A stretch of 64,000 bases of DNA from Eubacterium sp. (GCA_017406925.1 JAFQXO010000014.1:1-64000), one strand, 5' to 3'; positions 17,555 through 26,605 are shown, numbered from the stretch's first letter. A program made the numbers and translations. The notes: a model not told the origin generated them from the sequence alone.

Positions 17555-18169
17555 ATGAGAAAAAAATTATATATTATTATTGCAGTTACGATGTTTGCTG
17601 GAGTTATTCTATCGGGTTGTGGTAACAAATCAGATGGTATCTCTCTCTCGACAGATGCAACAAGTGGAGGAGATTTTGCAAACGCAACTTCTTCAGAAAT
17701 GCAAAGTGGAGCAGGAAATGGTGCAGTTTATGTTTATGTGCTTGGAGAGGTAAAAAAACCTGGAGTATATAAAGTTGCCGCAGGCACAAGACTCTATGTT
17801 GTAATAGATATGGCTGGGGGTTTGACCGATAAAGCCAGCAGAAGCGCAGTGAATCTGGCGGAAGAAGTGCATGATGGCCAGCAGATAAATATTTTGTCGA
17901 AAAAGCAGGCCAAGAAACTCGCAAAGAGTGAAAAGTCTAGTGCGACGCCAGGTGAGAGCGGAAATAGTGGCGATTCTAGCCAGATTAACATCAATACGGC
18001 GACTGCGGATGAGTTGACGAAATTGCAAGGTATTGGCGAGGCGCGAGCCGCAGCCATCATCGACTATCGTACAAAGAATGGTGGATTTAAGTCTATAGAG
18101 GACATTAAAAATGTTTCCGGTATAGGCGATGCAACGTTCAACAACATCAAGTCGAGTATAACTGTATAA
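17555..18169 (+). CDS. comEA: ComEA-like DNA-binding lipoprotein (SLBB plus helix-hairpin-helix)
   Basis: The 204-residue protein has a lipoprotein signal (ILSGC), an SLBB domain (VYVLGEVKKPGVYKVAAGTR, about residues 57-110), a short serine/glycine-rich linker and a C-terminal HhH domain starting ININTATADEL and containing LQGIGEARAAAIIDYR. ComEA binds transforming DNA at the outer membrane face and delivers it to ComEC. Bacillus ComEA is anchored by a transmembrane helix; this version appears lipid-anchored. comEC lies four genes downstream with a two-component system between them. Confidence 0.88.
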   Translation: MRKKLYIIIAVTMFAGVILSGCGNKSDGISLSTDATSGGDFANATSSEMQSGAGNGAVYVYVLGEVKKPGVYKVAAGTRLYVVIDMAGGLTDKASRSAVNLAEEVHDGQQINILSKKQAKKLAKSEKSSATPGESGNSGDSSQININTATADELTKLQGIGEARAAAIIDYRTKNGGFKSIEDIKNVSGIGDATFNNIKSSITV

Positions 18170-18185
18170 GTAGGAAGGATTATCA

Positions 18186-18878
18186 ATGAAAGCATTAGTT
18201 GTTGATGATGAGAAATTAATAGTAAAGGGACTGAAGTTCAGCTTGGAACAAGAAGGATATGAAGTCGATTGTGCTTATGACGGCCAGGAGGCAGTAGATA
18301 AGGCACAGGAAGGCGATTACGATATCATTCTTTTGGACTTGATGCTCCCTGTTTTCGATGGCTATGAAGTATGTCAGAAGGTACGCGAATTTTCGAATGT
18401 GCCTATTGTCATGTTGACAGCTAAGGGCGATGATATGGATAAGATCTTAGGCCTGGAATATGGAGCCGATGATTATATAACGAAGCCTTTCAATATCTTA
18501 GAAGTGAAAGCTAGAATTAAGGCTATCACTAGACGTAATGCCACACAGCAAGCGGCAGCACCAGCGGAAGAAGAGCCTAAGATTATTGAGGCTGGTGATT
18601 TGAGACTTGAGATTGAAGCAAAGAGATTATTTATCAAAGATAATGAGATTAGACTTACGGTCAAAGAGTTTGATATATTAAAACTTCTTGCGGAGCATCC
18701 AGGAAAGATTTACTCGAGAGAGGACTTGTTGAATATCATTTGGGGAAGCAATTATCCAGGTGATGCGCGTACAGTGGATGTTAATGTGAGACGTCTAAGA
18801 GAAAAAATTGAGGAGAACCCAGCTAAGCCTACTTATGTTCAGACAAAGTGGGGAATGGGATACTTTTTTCAAGGATAG
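18186..18878 (+). CDS. OmpR/PhoB-family response regulator
   Basis: A 230-residue regulator: receiver domain with acidic pair Asp7-Asp8, phosphorylatable Asp51 in LLDLMLP, switch threonine in MLTAKGDD and Lys in TKPFN. After a linker rich in alanine and glutamate comes a winged-helix DNA-binding domain ending VDVNVRRLREKIE and TKWGMGYFF. It most resembles PhoP/WalR-type regulators. The kinase gene begins three bases after its stop. The signal is unknown; the third operon member is a GerMN lipoprotein. Confidence 0.95.
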   Translation: MKALVVDDEKLIVKGLKFSLEQEGYEVDCAYDGQEAVDKAQEGDYDIILLDLMLPVFDGYEVCQKVREFSNVPIVMLTAKGDDMDKILGLEYGADDYITKPFNILEVKARIKAITRRNATQQAAAPAEEEPKIIEAGDLRLEIEAKRLFIKDNEIRLTVKEFDILKLLAEHPGKIYSREDLLNIIWGSNYPGDARTVDVNVRRLREKIEENPAKPTYVQTKWGMGYFFQG

Positions 18879-18881
18879 GAA

Positions 18882-20348
18882 ATGAGAGACTTTAGCTTAC
18901 GCGAATACCTTTTAAATTTAATAAAAAGCATGAAGTTTCGCATATTCATGATTGTTGCACTTGCGATTATAGTGCCTGTAATTCTTGCAGGCACTATTAT
19001 TATTCAAGTGTCTGTAAATAGTTATATGGATGATCGCATTGAACAGTTCCAGGCAGAAAATGCTGTATTGAAAAATACGATTGTCAGCAATAACTATTTT
19101 ACTGAGGGTGATTCCGATGTAGTAGAAGCTACTATTGATATGGTTGCCAATGAATATAATTGCCATGCACAGATTGTAGATACTAGCAACATTGTTCTTT
19201 TAGATACAAAGAATACGAATGTTGGAAACACTAGTGTGGCGGAACCAGTAATGCTTGCGCTTCAAGGTGAAGATCAGACAATCCGCGATGATGGTGAACA
19301 CTATATGGAATTTGCACTTCCATTGATTAGTACTGTGCCTGATGAGAAGGGAAACACTGCCAGTCAAATCGTGGGCGTTTTGTATTTGAAGTACTCAACA
19401 ATCGAAGCAGTAAGCTTTAGAACAGAGGTTACACGAAGCGTATACATCGCAGAAATTTTAGCATTTATATTTGCACTTATCATTTCATGGATTTGTTCTA
19501 TTATTTTCATTCGTCCACTTCAAAGAGTGGAGAAGAACATCAGAGATGTGAATGCTGGTGTCAGTGAAGAGTATGTGTATCAAAAAGAATATACAGAAAT
19601 TGTTAACATCGCGGAGCAATTCAATAAGATGATAGATGAGTTTAATGCTCAGGCAAAGAAGAGAGACGAGTTTGTGTCAAATGTCTCTCATGAATTAAAG
19701 ACGCCGATAACATCAATGAAAGTGCTAGCAGATTCATTGCTCAGCATGGAAGGTGTATCGAGTGAGATGTATGAAGAATTCTTAAAGGACATCTCCAAGG
19801 AGATTGAACGTGAAAATGAAATCATATCTGATCTTCTTGATATTGTTAAGGGAGAAAGAGAGGCTGAGGAACTTAATATTTCTTCAGTAAGTATAAATGA
19901 CGTTATTGAGAGTACGTTGAAGCGACTTACCCCTATTGCAAAAGAGAAGAATGTAGAGATTATTTATGAGGATTTTCGCCCTGTTATAGCTGAAGTAGAT
20001 GAGTTGAAATTCTCGAGAGTAGTCACTAACTTGATTGAAAATGCGATTAAGTACAATAACGTCGACGGCAAGGTTACAGTTTCATTGAATGCTGACCACC
20101 AGTACTTTTTCTTGTCAGTTGCTGACACAGGTATTGGTATTGGCGAGGAAGACCAAGAGCGCGTATTTGAGCGCTTCTTCAGAGTGGACAAAGCTAGAGC
20201 GCGTGAGACAGGTGGAACTGGTCTAGGACTCGCCATAACGAACGACATTGTGAAACAGCATTACGGTTCTATCGGAGTGCAGAGTAAAGAGGATGAGGGT
20301 ACTACCTTCACGGTTCGTATCCCATTGAAATATATAGAGCAGGTGTAG
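18882..20348 (+). CDS. Membrane sensor histidine kinase
   Basis: The 488-residue protein has a membrane segment near residues 18-37, an extracytoplasmic sensor of about 140 residues, a second membrane segment near 190-212, a HAMP linker, HisKA with His270 in SNVSHELKTPI, and HATPase_c with NLIENAIKYNN, DTGIGIGEED and GGTGLGLAI. It should phosphorylate the adjacent regulator. The GerMN lipoprotein gene starts one base after its stop, implying joint translation. Confidence 0.95.
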   Translation: MRDFSLREYLLNLIKSMKFRIFMIVALAIIVPVILAGTIIIQVSVNSYMDDRIEQFQAENAVLKNTIVSNNYFTEGDSDVVEATIDMVANEYNCHAQIVDTSNIVLLDTKNTNVGNTSVAEPVMLALQGEDQTIRDDGEHYMEFALPLISTVPDEKGNTASQIVGVLYLKYSTIEAVSFRTEVTRSVYIAEILAFIFALIISWICSIIFIRPLQRVEKNIRDVNAGVSEEYVYQKEYTEIVNIAEQFNKMIDEFNAQAKKRDEFVSNVSHELKTPITSMKVLADSLLSMEGVSSEMYEEFLKDISKEIERENEIISDLLDIVKGEREAEELNISSVSINDVIESTLKRLTPIAKEKNVEIIYEDFRPVIAEVDELKFSRVVTNLIENAIKYNNVDGKVTVSLNADHQYFFLSVADTGIGIGEEDQERVFERFFRVDKARARETGGTGLGLAITNDIVKQHYGSIGVQSKEDEGTTFTVRIPLKYIEQV

Positions 20349-20349
20349 T

Positions 20350-21270
20350 ATGAGAAAGTTTTCAAAAATCACACTCAGTTTAATATTGATTCTAACTATG
20401 ATTCTCGGTTTGTGTGCCTGCGGCAATGAACACGATGAAATTTCTGATTTTAACATTTATTATGTGAATAGTCAGAGCACAAAACTAATAAAAGAAGGCT
20501 ATGATACGAGAACAAAGAATTTGAAAAAACTTGTCTTTGAATTGCTCGATAAACTATCGAGCAATGGAAAAGAAGTTGGAAGCATCAGAGCCATTCCTAA
20601 AGAAGTTACAGTCAACAAGTTTAACATTGAAGACGGAAATATCGCTGTAGATTTTGGAAATCAGTACTTAAAGATGGCAAACGGAAGAGAAGTACTTTGT
20701 CGTGCAGCGGTGGTGCTTACACTAGTTCAGATTTCATCTGTCAATTCCGTTTCAATTACAGTAGAGGGAAAACCTATTGTGAAGAAAGACGGAACAAAAA
20801 TAGGTGTAATGAATGCGGCTAGTTTTGCGGGAGATCTTGCGGGACGAGATGGCTTGTACGCTAAATCTGATTTCGTTCTTTACTTTGGAAACGAGAATGG
20901 AACTAAACTCAAACGCTATGTGATTAAGAATGGAAAATACGGCGAGATGAGCAAAGAAGAATATATCGTAAAGAAATTAATTGCCGGACCTAAGAGAGAT
21001 GGTTACAGAGCAAGTATCTCACCGCGCGTCAGACTCTTAAATGTTAAGACTTCAGAGAATATATGTTATGTAAACTTCAATCAAAGTTTCCTAGATGAAC
21101 AAAGTGAACTTACAGCTCAACTCACAATCTATTCAATAGTAGATTCGCTGTCCGAGTTGAAGAATGTCCACAAAGTTCAAATCATGGTAAACTCTGAGAG
21201 TAACTTAATGTATAGAAATACGATTTCTCTAAGAGATCCATTTCTTAGAAATTTAGATTATGTAGAATAA
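20350..21270 (+). CDS. Lipoprotein with two GerMN domains
   Basis: The 306-residue protein has a lipobox LCAC (cysteine near residue 24) and two GerMN-type repeats, roughly residues 35-155 and 170-290, each with a conserved pattern around VNFNQSFLDE / VDFGNQYLKM. GerMN domains occur in spore germination protein GerM and in actinobacterial LpqB. Here the gene is the third member of a regulator-kinase-lipoprotein operon, the same order as mtrA-mtrB-lpqB, so it may modulate the kinase; that is inference from context. Confidence 0.85.
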   Translation: MRKFSKITLSLILILTMILGLCACGNEHDEISDFNIYYVNSQSTKLIKEGYDTRTKNLKKLVFELLDKLSSNGKEVGSIRAIPKEVTVNKFNIEDGNIAVDFGNQYLKMANGREVLCRAAVVLTLVQISSVNSVSITVEGKPIVKKDGTKIGVMNAASFAGDLAGRDGLYAKSDFVLYFGNENGTKLKRYVIKNGKYGEMSKEEYIVKKLIAGPKRDGYRASISPRVRLLNVKTSENICYVNFNQSFLDEQSELTAQLTIYSIVDSLSELKNVHKVQIMVNSESNLMYRNTISLRDPFLRNLDYVE

Positions 21271-21282
21271 TAGGAGGCAGTT

Positions 21283-23841
21283 ATCAAAAGACCAATACTA
21301 TGCATCTTTTTGGCATTGGTACTCGGAGAGGTCTTAGCTGTTAACCACATACCTATTTGGTGGCTGTTGTTAGCCATTCCGATAGGAGTAATAATAAAAA
21401 TCACCACAAAAAGACATATTGTTGTCTATGTGGTGATTTTTTTGTTTTTAATAATTGGATTTTTGTGCGCTGACCACGCAGTAAAGTTAAGGGATAGTGT
21501 GTGGAGCGAGCATGAACGTTTTATAACTTGCAAGGGACAAGTTGGAAAGATAGCTCAGACAAAATTGGGCTTTAATGTTAACCTTGAAAATACGATTGTG
21601 GAAAACGACAGTTTTGAGAATTCTACAGGGAAGAATATTGGAAGAATAATTGTTTATTTGGAAGAAAAGCCAATTTGTAAGATTGGCAATATGGTTCGTG
21701 TAAAAGGAACCATATCTCAATTTGAACCTGCTAGAAACTATGGAAATTTTGACACGAGAAACTATTATATGTCTCTTGGAATTTTCGCAAAAATAAAAGC
21801 TGATTCCTTCGAGATAGTTGACGGGCGATTTGATGGCCTTCGCCAATATCTCTATGACTTGAAACAAAAAATGATGCAGACTCTAAAAAAGATATGTGCT
21901 AGTGGCGGACTTGCTGGCGTCTGCAATGGAAAAGATGGAATATATGCTGCGATACTGCTAGGAGAGAAAGCGGATCTAGATGAAGATGTGCGAGAATTGT
22001 ATTCAACATCAGGTATTGCACACATATTAGCGATTAGTGGATTACATATTAGCTTTATTGGGGTGTTTTTGTATGGAATGCTGAGAAAAAAGTTTAAGTT
22101 CGCAGTGTCAGCATCTGTTTCAATTTTAATTGTCACCTTTTTTGGTATTTTATCAGGGATGGGAATAGCAACGATAAGAGCAGTCACAATGTTTGGGCTG
22201 AGAATACTAGGAGAAGTTCTTGGACGCATATACGATGCCTTGACTGCAATATGTACTGCAGGATGTCTGTTGTTATTGTGGAATCCATTTGTGATATATC
22301 ACTCAGGATTTCAAATGTCATTTATTGCAATTATAGGAATCATCCTTATATGGCCGAAGGTGAGATATATTTTGAGCCTCAAGAAATATGAGACCGATAA
22401 GAGCATAGATAAAAATACGATAACTGAAATAGAAAAAAATAGAGAGCGAAATAGAAAAATCAAAGCAACTTTTATAGAGAGCCTTGTGTTTAGTGTAAAC
22501 ACGAGTCTGTTTATGGCGCCGATAATTGCTTACAGTTATTCTCAATTACCATCATTTTCGTTTCTTTTGAACATAGTAGTTATCCCGCTTATGAGTGTTG
22601 TCATCCTATCGGGTGTAGTTGGTATTGCCCTAGGGGCAATAGTAAACATTTTAGGAACAATTGCGATTCTTCCAGGAAGTATAGTTTTAGAAATATACTC
22701 AATGCTTTGCAATGTGGTTGGTGAGATACCGTTCTCAAATATAGTTGTCGGAAAGCCGAGCGTAGAAGTGGTGGTTGGAATTTATATTTTCTATATTATC
22801 TTTGTGATGGCTACAGCTAAATTAAAACATTTTAGAGAAAAGAAGATTGCAGAACAGCCGATTGATGCAAAAGGTAAATCGTATTTCAAGCAGAAGAAAA
22901 AGTCATATAAGCAAATGAAACTGATGGAGAAAAAGTTTAGAAGAGTAACAGGTGCTGTCGCAATGATCCTAGTGGTTGTCTTGTACTTCAGGTTTTTCTC
23001 GCTTAACGTTGGATTGTTCGGATGGAATTTGGATTCGGCAATTCTTCATAGTGGAATATTTGAAATATGCTTTATTGATGTTGGACAAGGCGACGGAATA
23101 CTGATGCACACTCCTGATGGAACGAACATCACTATGGATGGTGGAAGCACAACAGTGCAAGATGTAGCGAAGAATAGAATAACGCCATATCTAAAAGCCA
23201 GATGTTATCCAACGATAGATTATGCTTTTCTTACTCATGCGGATGAAGATCATATTAGTGGAATTCAAGAAATAATGGAAGGTAATGGTAAGGATATAAC
23301 TATCAGAAATCTAGTTTTAAACTATGCGGGAGTTCTTGAAGGATCTTTTGATAAATTGATTGGAATAGCAAAGACGAATAATGTAAATATTATGTATATA
23401 AAAAAAGGAGATAAGTTTACAGTGGGAGGGGTTAGTTTTGAATGCCTACATCCGGATAGAAGTTTTACTAGTTCCAATGTTAATGACTTATCGACCGTTA
23501 TGAATGTTTCATATGGAGATTTTTCTATGCTCCTTACTGGAGATTTGACATCGTCAGTTGAAGGGAACTTAGAAGGGCTATTGGCGAAGCCATATACAGT
23601 GTTGAAAGTGGGCCATCATGGATCGAAATATTCCACATCAGATGAATTTGTGGCAAAAGTAAAACCTAGACTGAGTATCCTCTCAGCAGGAAAGCGAAAT
23701 AGATATGGACATCCGTCAAAAGAAGTAGTAGAAAAGTTGGAAAAATCAAGCAGTTACTATATCCGTACCGATTGGAGTGGCGGTATCACAATCACCACCG
23801 ACGGAAAAGAAATAAAATACAAAGAAACAATTATAAAGTAA
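21283..23841 (+). CDS. comEC: ComEC/Rec2 DNA uptake channel, apparent AUC start
   Basis: About 852 residues: short N-terminal membrane region, OB-like domain, the Competence domain (ILAISGLHISFIG near residue 250) with many membrane segments, and a C-terminal metallo-beta-lactamase-like domain (IDVGQGDGIL, THADEDHISG, KVGHHGSKYSTS). It carries single-stranded DNA across the membrane. AGGAGG at 21272-21277 is followed five bases later by ATC AAA AGA CCA. Read from there the N-terminus is KRPILCIFLALVLGE, typical of the family. The first conventional in-frame start is TTG at 21310, 32 bases from the ribosome site. Confidence 0.9.
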   Translation: MKRPILCIFLALVLGEVLAVNHIPIWWLLLAIPIGVIIKITTKRHIVVYVVIFLFLIIGFLCADHAVKLRDSVWSEHERFITCKGQVGKIAQTKLGFNVNLENTIVENDSFENSTGKNIGRIIVYLEEKPICKIGNMVRVKGTISQFEPARNYGNFDTRNYYMSLGIFAKIKADSFEIVDGRFDGLRQYLYDLKQKMMQTLKKICASGGLAGVCNGKDGIYAAILLGEKADLDEDVRELYSTSGIAHILAISGLHISFIGVFLYGMLRKKFKFAVSASVSILIVTFFGILSGMGIATIRAVTMFGLRILGEVLGRIYDALTAICTAGCLLLLWNPFVIYHSGFQMSFIAIIGIILIWPKVRYILSLKKYETDKSIDKNTITEIEKNRERNRKIKATFIESLVFSVNTSLFMAPIIAYSYSQLPSFSFLLNIVVIPLMSVVILSGVVGIALGAIVNILGTIAILPGSIVLEIYSMLCNVVGEIPFSNIVVGKPSVEVVVGIYIFYIIFVMATAKLKHFREKKIAEQPIDAKGKSYFKQKKKSYKQMKLMEKKFRRVTGAVAMILVVVLYFRFFSLNVGLFGWNLDSAILHSGIFEICFIDVGQGDGILMHTPDGTNITMDGGSTTVQDVAKNRITPYLKARCYPTIDYAFLTHADEDHISGIQEIMEGNGKDITIRNLVLNYAGVLEGSFDKLIGIAKTNNVNIMYIKKGDKFTVGGVSFECLHPDRSFTSSNVNDLSTVMNVSYGDFSMLLTGDLTSSVEGNLEGLLAKPYTVLKVGHHGSKYSTSDEFVAKVKPRLSILSAGKRNRYGHPSKEVVEKLEKSSSYYIRTDWSGGITITTDGKEIKYKETIIK

Positions 23842-23866
23842 CAGAGAAAAATCAAGTCGCATGTGA

Positions 23867-23872
23867 TAAAAT
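23867..23872 (+). promoter_or_regulatory. Possible -10 element giving a leaderless holA transcript
   Basis: TAAAAT ends eight bases before the holA ATG, which has no ribosome site upstream. No good -35 is visible. Weak evidence. Confidence 0.3.
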
Positions 23873-23880
23873 AGTATGCG

Positions 23881-24855
23881 ATGAAAGTTTTGAATGAAGA
23901 TATTAAAAACAAAACATTCAAGAAGGCGTATCTCTTGTTCGGCGAGGAGGAGTATCTCAAGGTAAATTATAAGAGACAGCTCGTGGCTGCCATCACAGAT
24001 GGCAATGAGATGAACCTCGCCAAATATGAAGGCGATAGAATTGACATCCAAGAAGTAATCGACGATGCCGATACAGCGCCTTTCTTTGCGGAGCATAAAT
24101 TGATTCTCATAGAAGATTCGGAACTATTCAAGACGGGTGGCGATGAACTGGCAGAATATCTCGAGAAGTCGCCTGAGAGTAGTATATTTGTTTTTGTTGA
24201 AACGAAAGTTGATAAACGAACCAAATTTTACAAGGCTGTGAAAGAATTGGGTTATCCTTGCGAGATTAATAAGCAGAGCGAGGATGTGCTGGCGCAATGG
24301 GGAGCGCAGCTTTTCGCTAAAGCAGAAAAACGCATAAAAAAAGCGGATATGTCATATCTCATAACGATTGTTGGAACAGATATGGATATGCTATCCAATG
24401 AAATAGAAAAACTTATCGGATATGTTGGCGAAAAAAAGACTATAGATAAAGAAGACATTGATGCAGTATGCATCAAGCAACTAAGTGTAAAAATTTTCGA
24501 TATGGTTGATGCGATGTCTGTGAAGAATCAAAAAAAGGCATTGAGCTGTTATTATGAGTTGATAGCAGAGCGCGAACCACCGATGGGAATTTTGTATATG
24601 ATTACAAGACAGTTTAATCTAATCTTGCAGGCGAAAGATCTCTCGGCTAGAGGAATGGGGCAGAATGAGATTGCTCGTGTTATGGGAGTTCAAAATTTTA
24701 TAGCGAGGAAGAGCATATCACAGGCTAAGAATTTTTCAATCAAAGATTTGAAAAATGGACTGAATGATTCTCTAAAGGTTGAAACAGATTTTAAGAATGG
24801 ATTAATAAATGAAAATGTGGGCGTTGAAATGCTTATTATTAAATACAGCGAATAA
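23881..24855 (+). CDS. holA: DNA polymerase III delta subunit
   Basis: The 324-residue protein begins MKVLNEDIKNKTFKKAYLLF with the GEEEYL motif, as in clostridial HolA, and ends with the helical collar region. It is the clamp-loader subunit that opens the sliding clamp. The comEC-holA-rpsT order matches that of Bacillus apart from rpsT orientation. No Shine-Dalgarno sequence precedes the ATG, yet the N-terminus is clearly canonical, so initiation may be leaderless. Confidence 0.93.
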   Translation: MKVLNEDIKNKTFKKAYLLFGEEEYLKVNYKRQLVAAITDGNEMNLAKYEGDRIDIQEVIDDADTAPFFAEHKLILIEDSELFKTGGDELAEYLEKSPESSIFVFVETKVDKRTKFYKAVKELGYPCEINKQSEDVLAQWGAQLFAKAEKRIKKADMSYLITIVGTDMDMLSNEIEKLIGYVGEKKTIDKEDIDAVCIKQLSVKIFDMVDAMSVKNQKKALSCYYELIAEREPPMGILYMITRQFNLILQAKDLSARGMGQNEIARVMGVQNFIARKSISQAKNFSIKDLKNGLNDSLKVETDFKNGLINENVGVEMLIIKYSE

Positions 24856-24863
24856 GCAAGCAC

Positions 24864-24903
24864 AAAAAAACAGGTAGCGGATAAACCGTTACCTGTTTTT
24901 TTA
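24864..24903. terminator. Bidirectional terminator between holA and rpsT
   Basis: CAGGTAGCGG pairs with CCGTTACCTG (one wobble) and is flanked by A-run and T-run on both sides, serving convergent genes. Confidence 0.9.
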
Positions 24904-25167
24904 TTAGTCAATTGCATTGACCATTTTTGAAAGACGAGAAACTTTTCTTGCCACATTGTTCTTGTGATAAACACCCTTCGATCCAGCCATCTCAATAATC
25001 TTTGTAGCTGTAACAAGTTCTGCAGCAGCAGTTTCTTTATCCTTAGCGTCTACAGCAGCTTCAACTCTTTTGATAGCTGTCTTAACTTCAGATCTAACTG
25101 CTTTGTTTCTCTCGAACTTAGTCTGGTTGACTAAAATTCTTTTCTTAGCTGACTTAATATTAGCCAT
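24904..25167 (-). CDS. rpsT: 30S ribosomal protein S20
   Basis: The 87-residue protein starts MANIKSAKKRILVNQ and is basic and helical throughout, as expected for S20, which binds 16S rRNA early in 30S assembly. GGAGGTGCAC precedes the ATG. The gene is monocistronic on the minus strand with its own consensus promoter and a 100-base leader that can fold into two stems. Confidence 0.97.
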   Translation of the reverse strand: MANIKSAKKRILVNQTKFERNKAVRSEVKTAIKRVEAAVDAKDKETAAAELVTATKIIEMAGSKGVYHKNNVARKVSRLSKMVNAID

Positions 25168-25193
25168 TGTGCACCTCCGTGTGTATTAACTGT

Positions 25194-25267
25194 AACTTCC
25201 GTTGAGAGAGATTGGAAGTTAAACCTCAGTGTCTACGTATTTTGGAAATGCGGACTAACGCAGACAC
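25194..25267 (-). promoter_or_regulatory. Structured rpsT leader, possible S20 autoregulatory RNA
   Basis: On the minus strand GTGTCTGCGT (25267-25258) pairs with ACGTAGACAC (25238-25229) with one mismatch, and AACTTCC (25220-25214) pairs with GGAAGTT (25200-25194). Both stems lie between the predicted transcription start and the ribosome site. Autoregulation by S20 is known in Escherichia coli; here it is a guess. Confidence 0.45.
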
Positions 25268-25274
25268 AAGGAAT

Positions 25275-25303
25275 ATTTTAGAGCAATTGGCGAGGTATGT
25301 CAA
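25275..25303 (-). promoter_or_regulatory. rpsT promoter
   Basis: Minus strand TTGACA (25303-25298) and TAAAAT (25280-25275) with a 17-base spacer; start of transcription would fall near 25268, exactly at the first leader stem. Confidence 0.8.
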
Positions 25304-25374
25304 TAAAAATGTGACCTGAAGTGTCAATTTATCACAAATTAGTGTTATAATTCATCTTAGTTAGGGAGGACATT

Positions 25375-26562
25375 ATGAAGAAAATCACGACAATCTTAAA
25401 AATCACACTTATTGTATGCCTCGTGGCATTCGCCACATCGGCAATGATCATGACAACACAGGCAAAACCTAAGTATGTGATTTCACCTAAATCAAAACCT
25501 ATTAACAACTGGCAATATGGAAAGAAGAATCACCATTATGTTCTTTTGAGATCCATTCTTAAGAAACTTGAAAAGAAACATGGTGGAACTATTGTGCTAA
25601 AGAAAGGTAAGTACACTATTAGTAATACGTTATATGTACCTTCTAATGTCACGATTAAGTTTAAAAAGGGCGTTAAACTTATCAAGGGTAAGAAGACGGG
25701 CACATCGCAATATAAAGCCTCGAATACGATGTTTCAATTTGTGAGAGATTCCAAACAGAAAAAGAAGAACTTTACAAAGAAGTATAAGGGAGAGAAGAAT
25801 ATTAAATTTATTGGCGCCAAAGGCGTCACAATAGATATGAAAAACTTCAATTCGAATGGCACAAAAGAAATAGGAATTGTTATGGCCAACAACAAAAATG
25901 TTGTGTTTAAAAATATTACTTTTAAAAATGTAAAGATGGGTCATATCATTGAAATGGACGGATGTAAAAATGTCAGTTTCCAAAAATGTACTTTCAAAAA
26001 TATGAAAGACAACAAATATCACAACAAGGAAGCCGTCAACATCGATACAAACGATAAAAAGAATAATGCTTTCTCGCAAAAGTGGAGTAAATCTGACAAG
26101 ACTCCAAACTACAATATAAAATTCAATAAATGTAAGTTTGAAAATTTGGTTCGTGGAATTGGAACTCATCAATACTCGGAGAATAAGTATCACACGAAAA
26201 TTAAAATTACTAATTGCACGTTTACTAAATGTAAAACTCCGCTTGGCATAATCAATTGGAAAGATTCGATTATCACGAATAACACTATGAAGAATTGCAA
26301 AAGCAATAGTAGATATGACTACACGATTTTGATGGCTGGAGCAAAGAATCCGACATTTACTAACAATGTCTTCGACAATTGTAAGAGCGCAAATGTTATT
26401 AAGTTTTACTATCGTTATCAAACTTCACATCACACATATCCTTATACATATTCAGAATTGTCTAAAGCCAATATAAAAGATTTAGCGAATAACAAGGCCA
26501 TCAATGGTACTAAAAAATACTTTGACGCAAAAGATTATGGACGAATCAAGTTTAGTGGATAA
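25375..26562 (+). CDS. Secreted right-handed parallel beta-helix protein, lysine-rich
   Basis: The 395-residue protein has a signal peptide with probable cleavage after TTQA near residue 30. The rest shows repeated NNKNVVFKNITFKNV, CKNVSFQKCTFKNM and ITNNTMKNC turns characteristic of beta-helix folds of pectate-lyase or polysaccharide-degrading type. Lysine and asparagine dominate, so the protein is strongly basic. Specific catalytic residues are not identifiable by eye. It could be a polysaccharide lyase, epimerase or surface binding protein. GGGAGGA precedes the ATG and TATAAT lies at 25346. Confidence 0.8.
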   Translation: MKKITTILKITLIVCLVAFATSAMIMTTQAKPKYVISPKSKPINNWQYGKKNHHYVLLRSILKKLEKKHGGTIVLKKGKYTISNTLYVPSNVTIKFKKGVKLIKGKKTGTSQYKASNTMFQFVRDSKQKKKNFTKKYKGEKNIKFIGAKGVTIDMKNFNSNGTKEIGIVMANNKNVVFKNITFKNVKMGHIIEMDGCKNVSFQKCTFKNMKDNKYHNKEAVNIDTNDKKNNAFSQKWSKSDKTPNYNIKFNKCKFENLVRGIGTHQYSENKYHTKIKITNCTFTKCKTPLGIINWKDSIITNNTMKNCKSNSRYDYTILMAGAKNPTFTNNVFDNCKSANVIKFYYRYQTSHHTYPYTYSELSKANIKDLANNKAINGTKKYFDAKDYGRIKFSG

Positions 26563-26564
26563 TA

Positions 26565-26594
26565 AAAAAAGAGCTTCAATCGAAGCTCTTTTTT
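26565..26594. terminator. Bidirectional terminator
   Basis: A-run, GAGCTTC, short loop, GAAGCTC, T-run; placed between the convergent beta-helix gene and dut. Confidence 0.92.
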
Positions 26595-26605
26595 AATGCT
26601 TAAAT

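Noticed and set aside
25630-26421. 263-codon minus-strand ORF opposite the beta-helix gene
   Set aside because: It is antisense to a clear signal-peptide protein, has no ribosome site and no recognisable domain; long antisense frames arise from Lys/Asn-rich codons.
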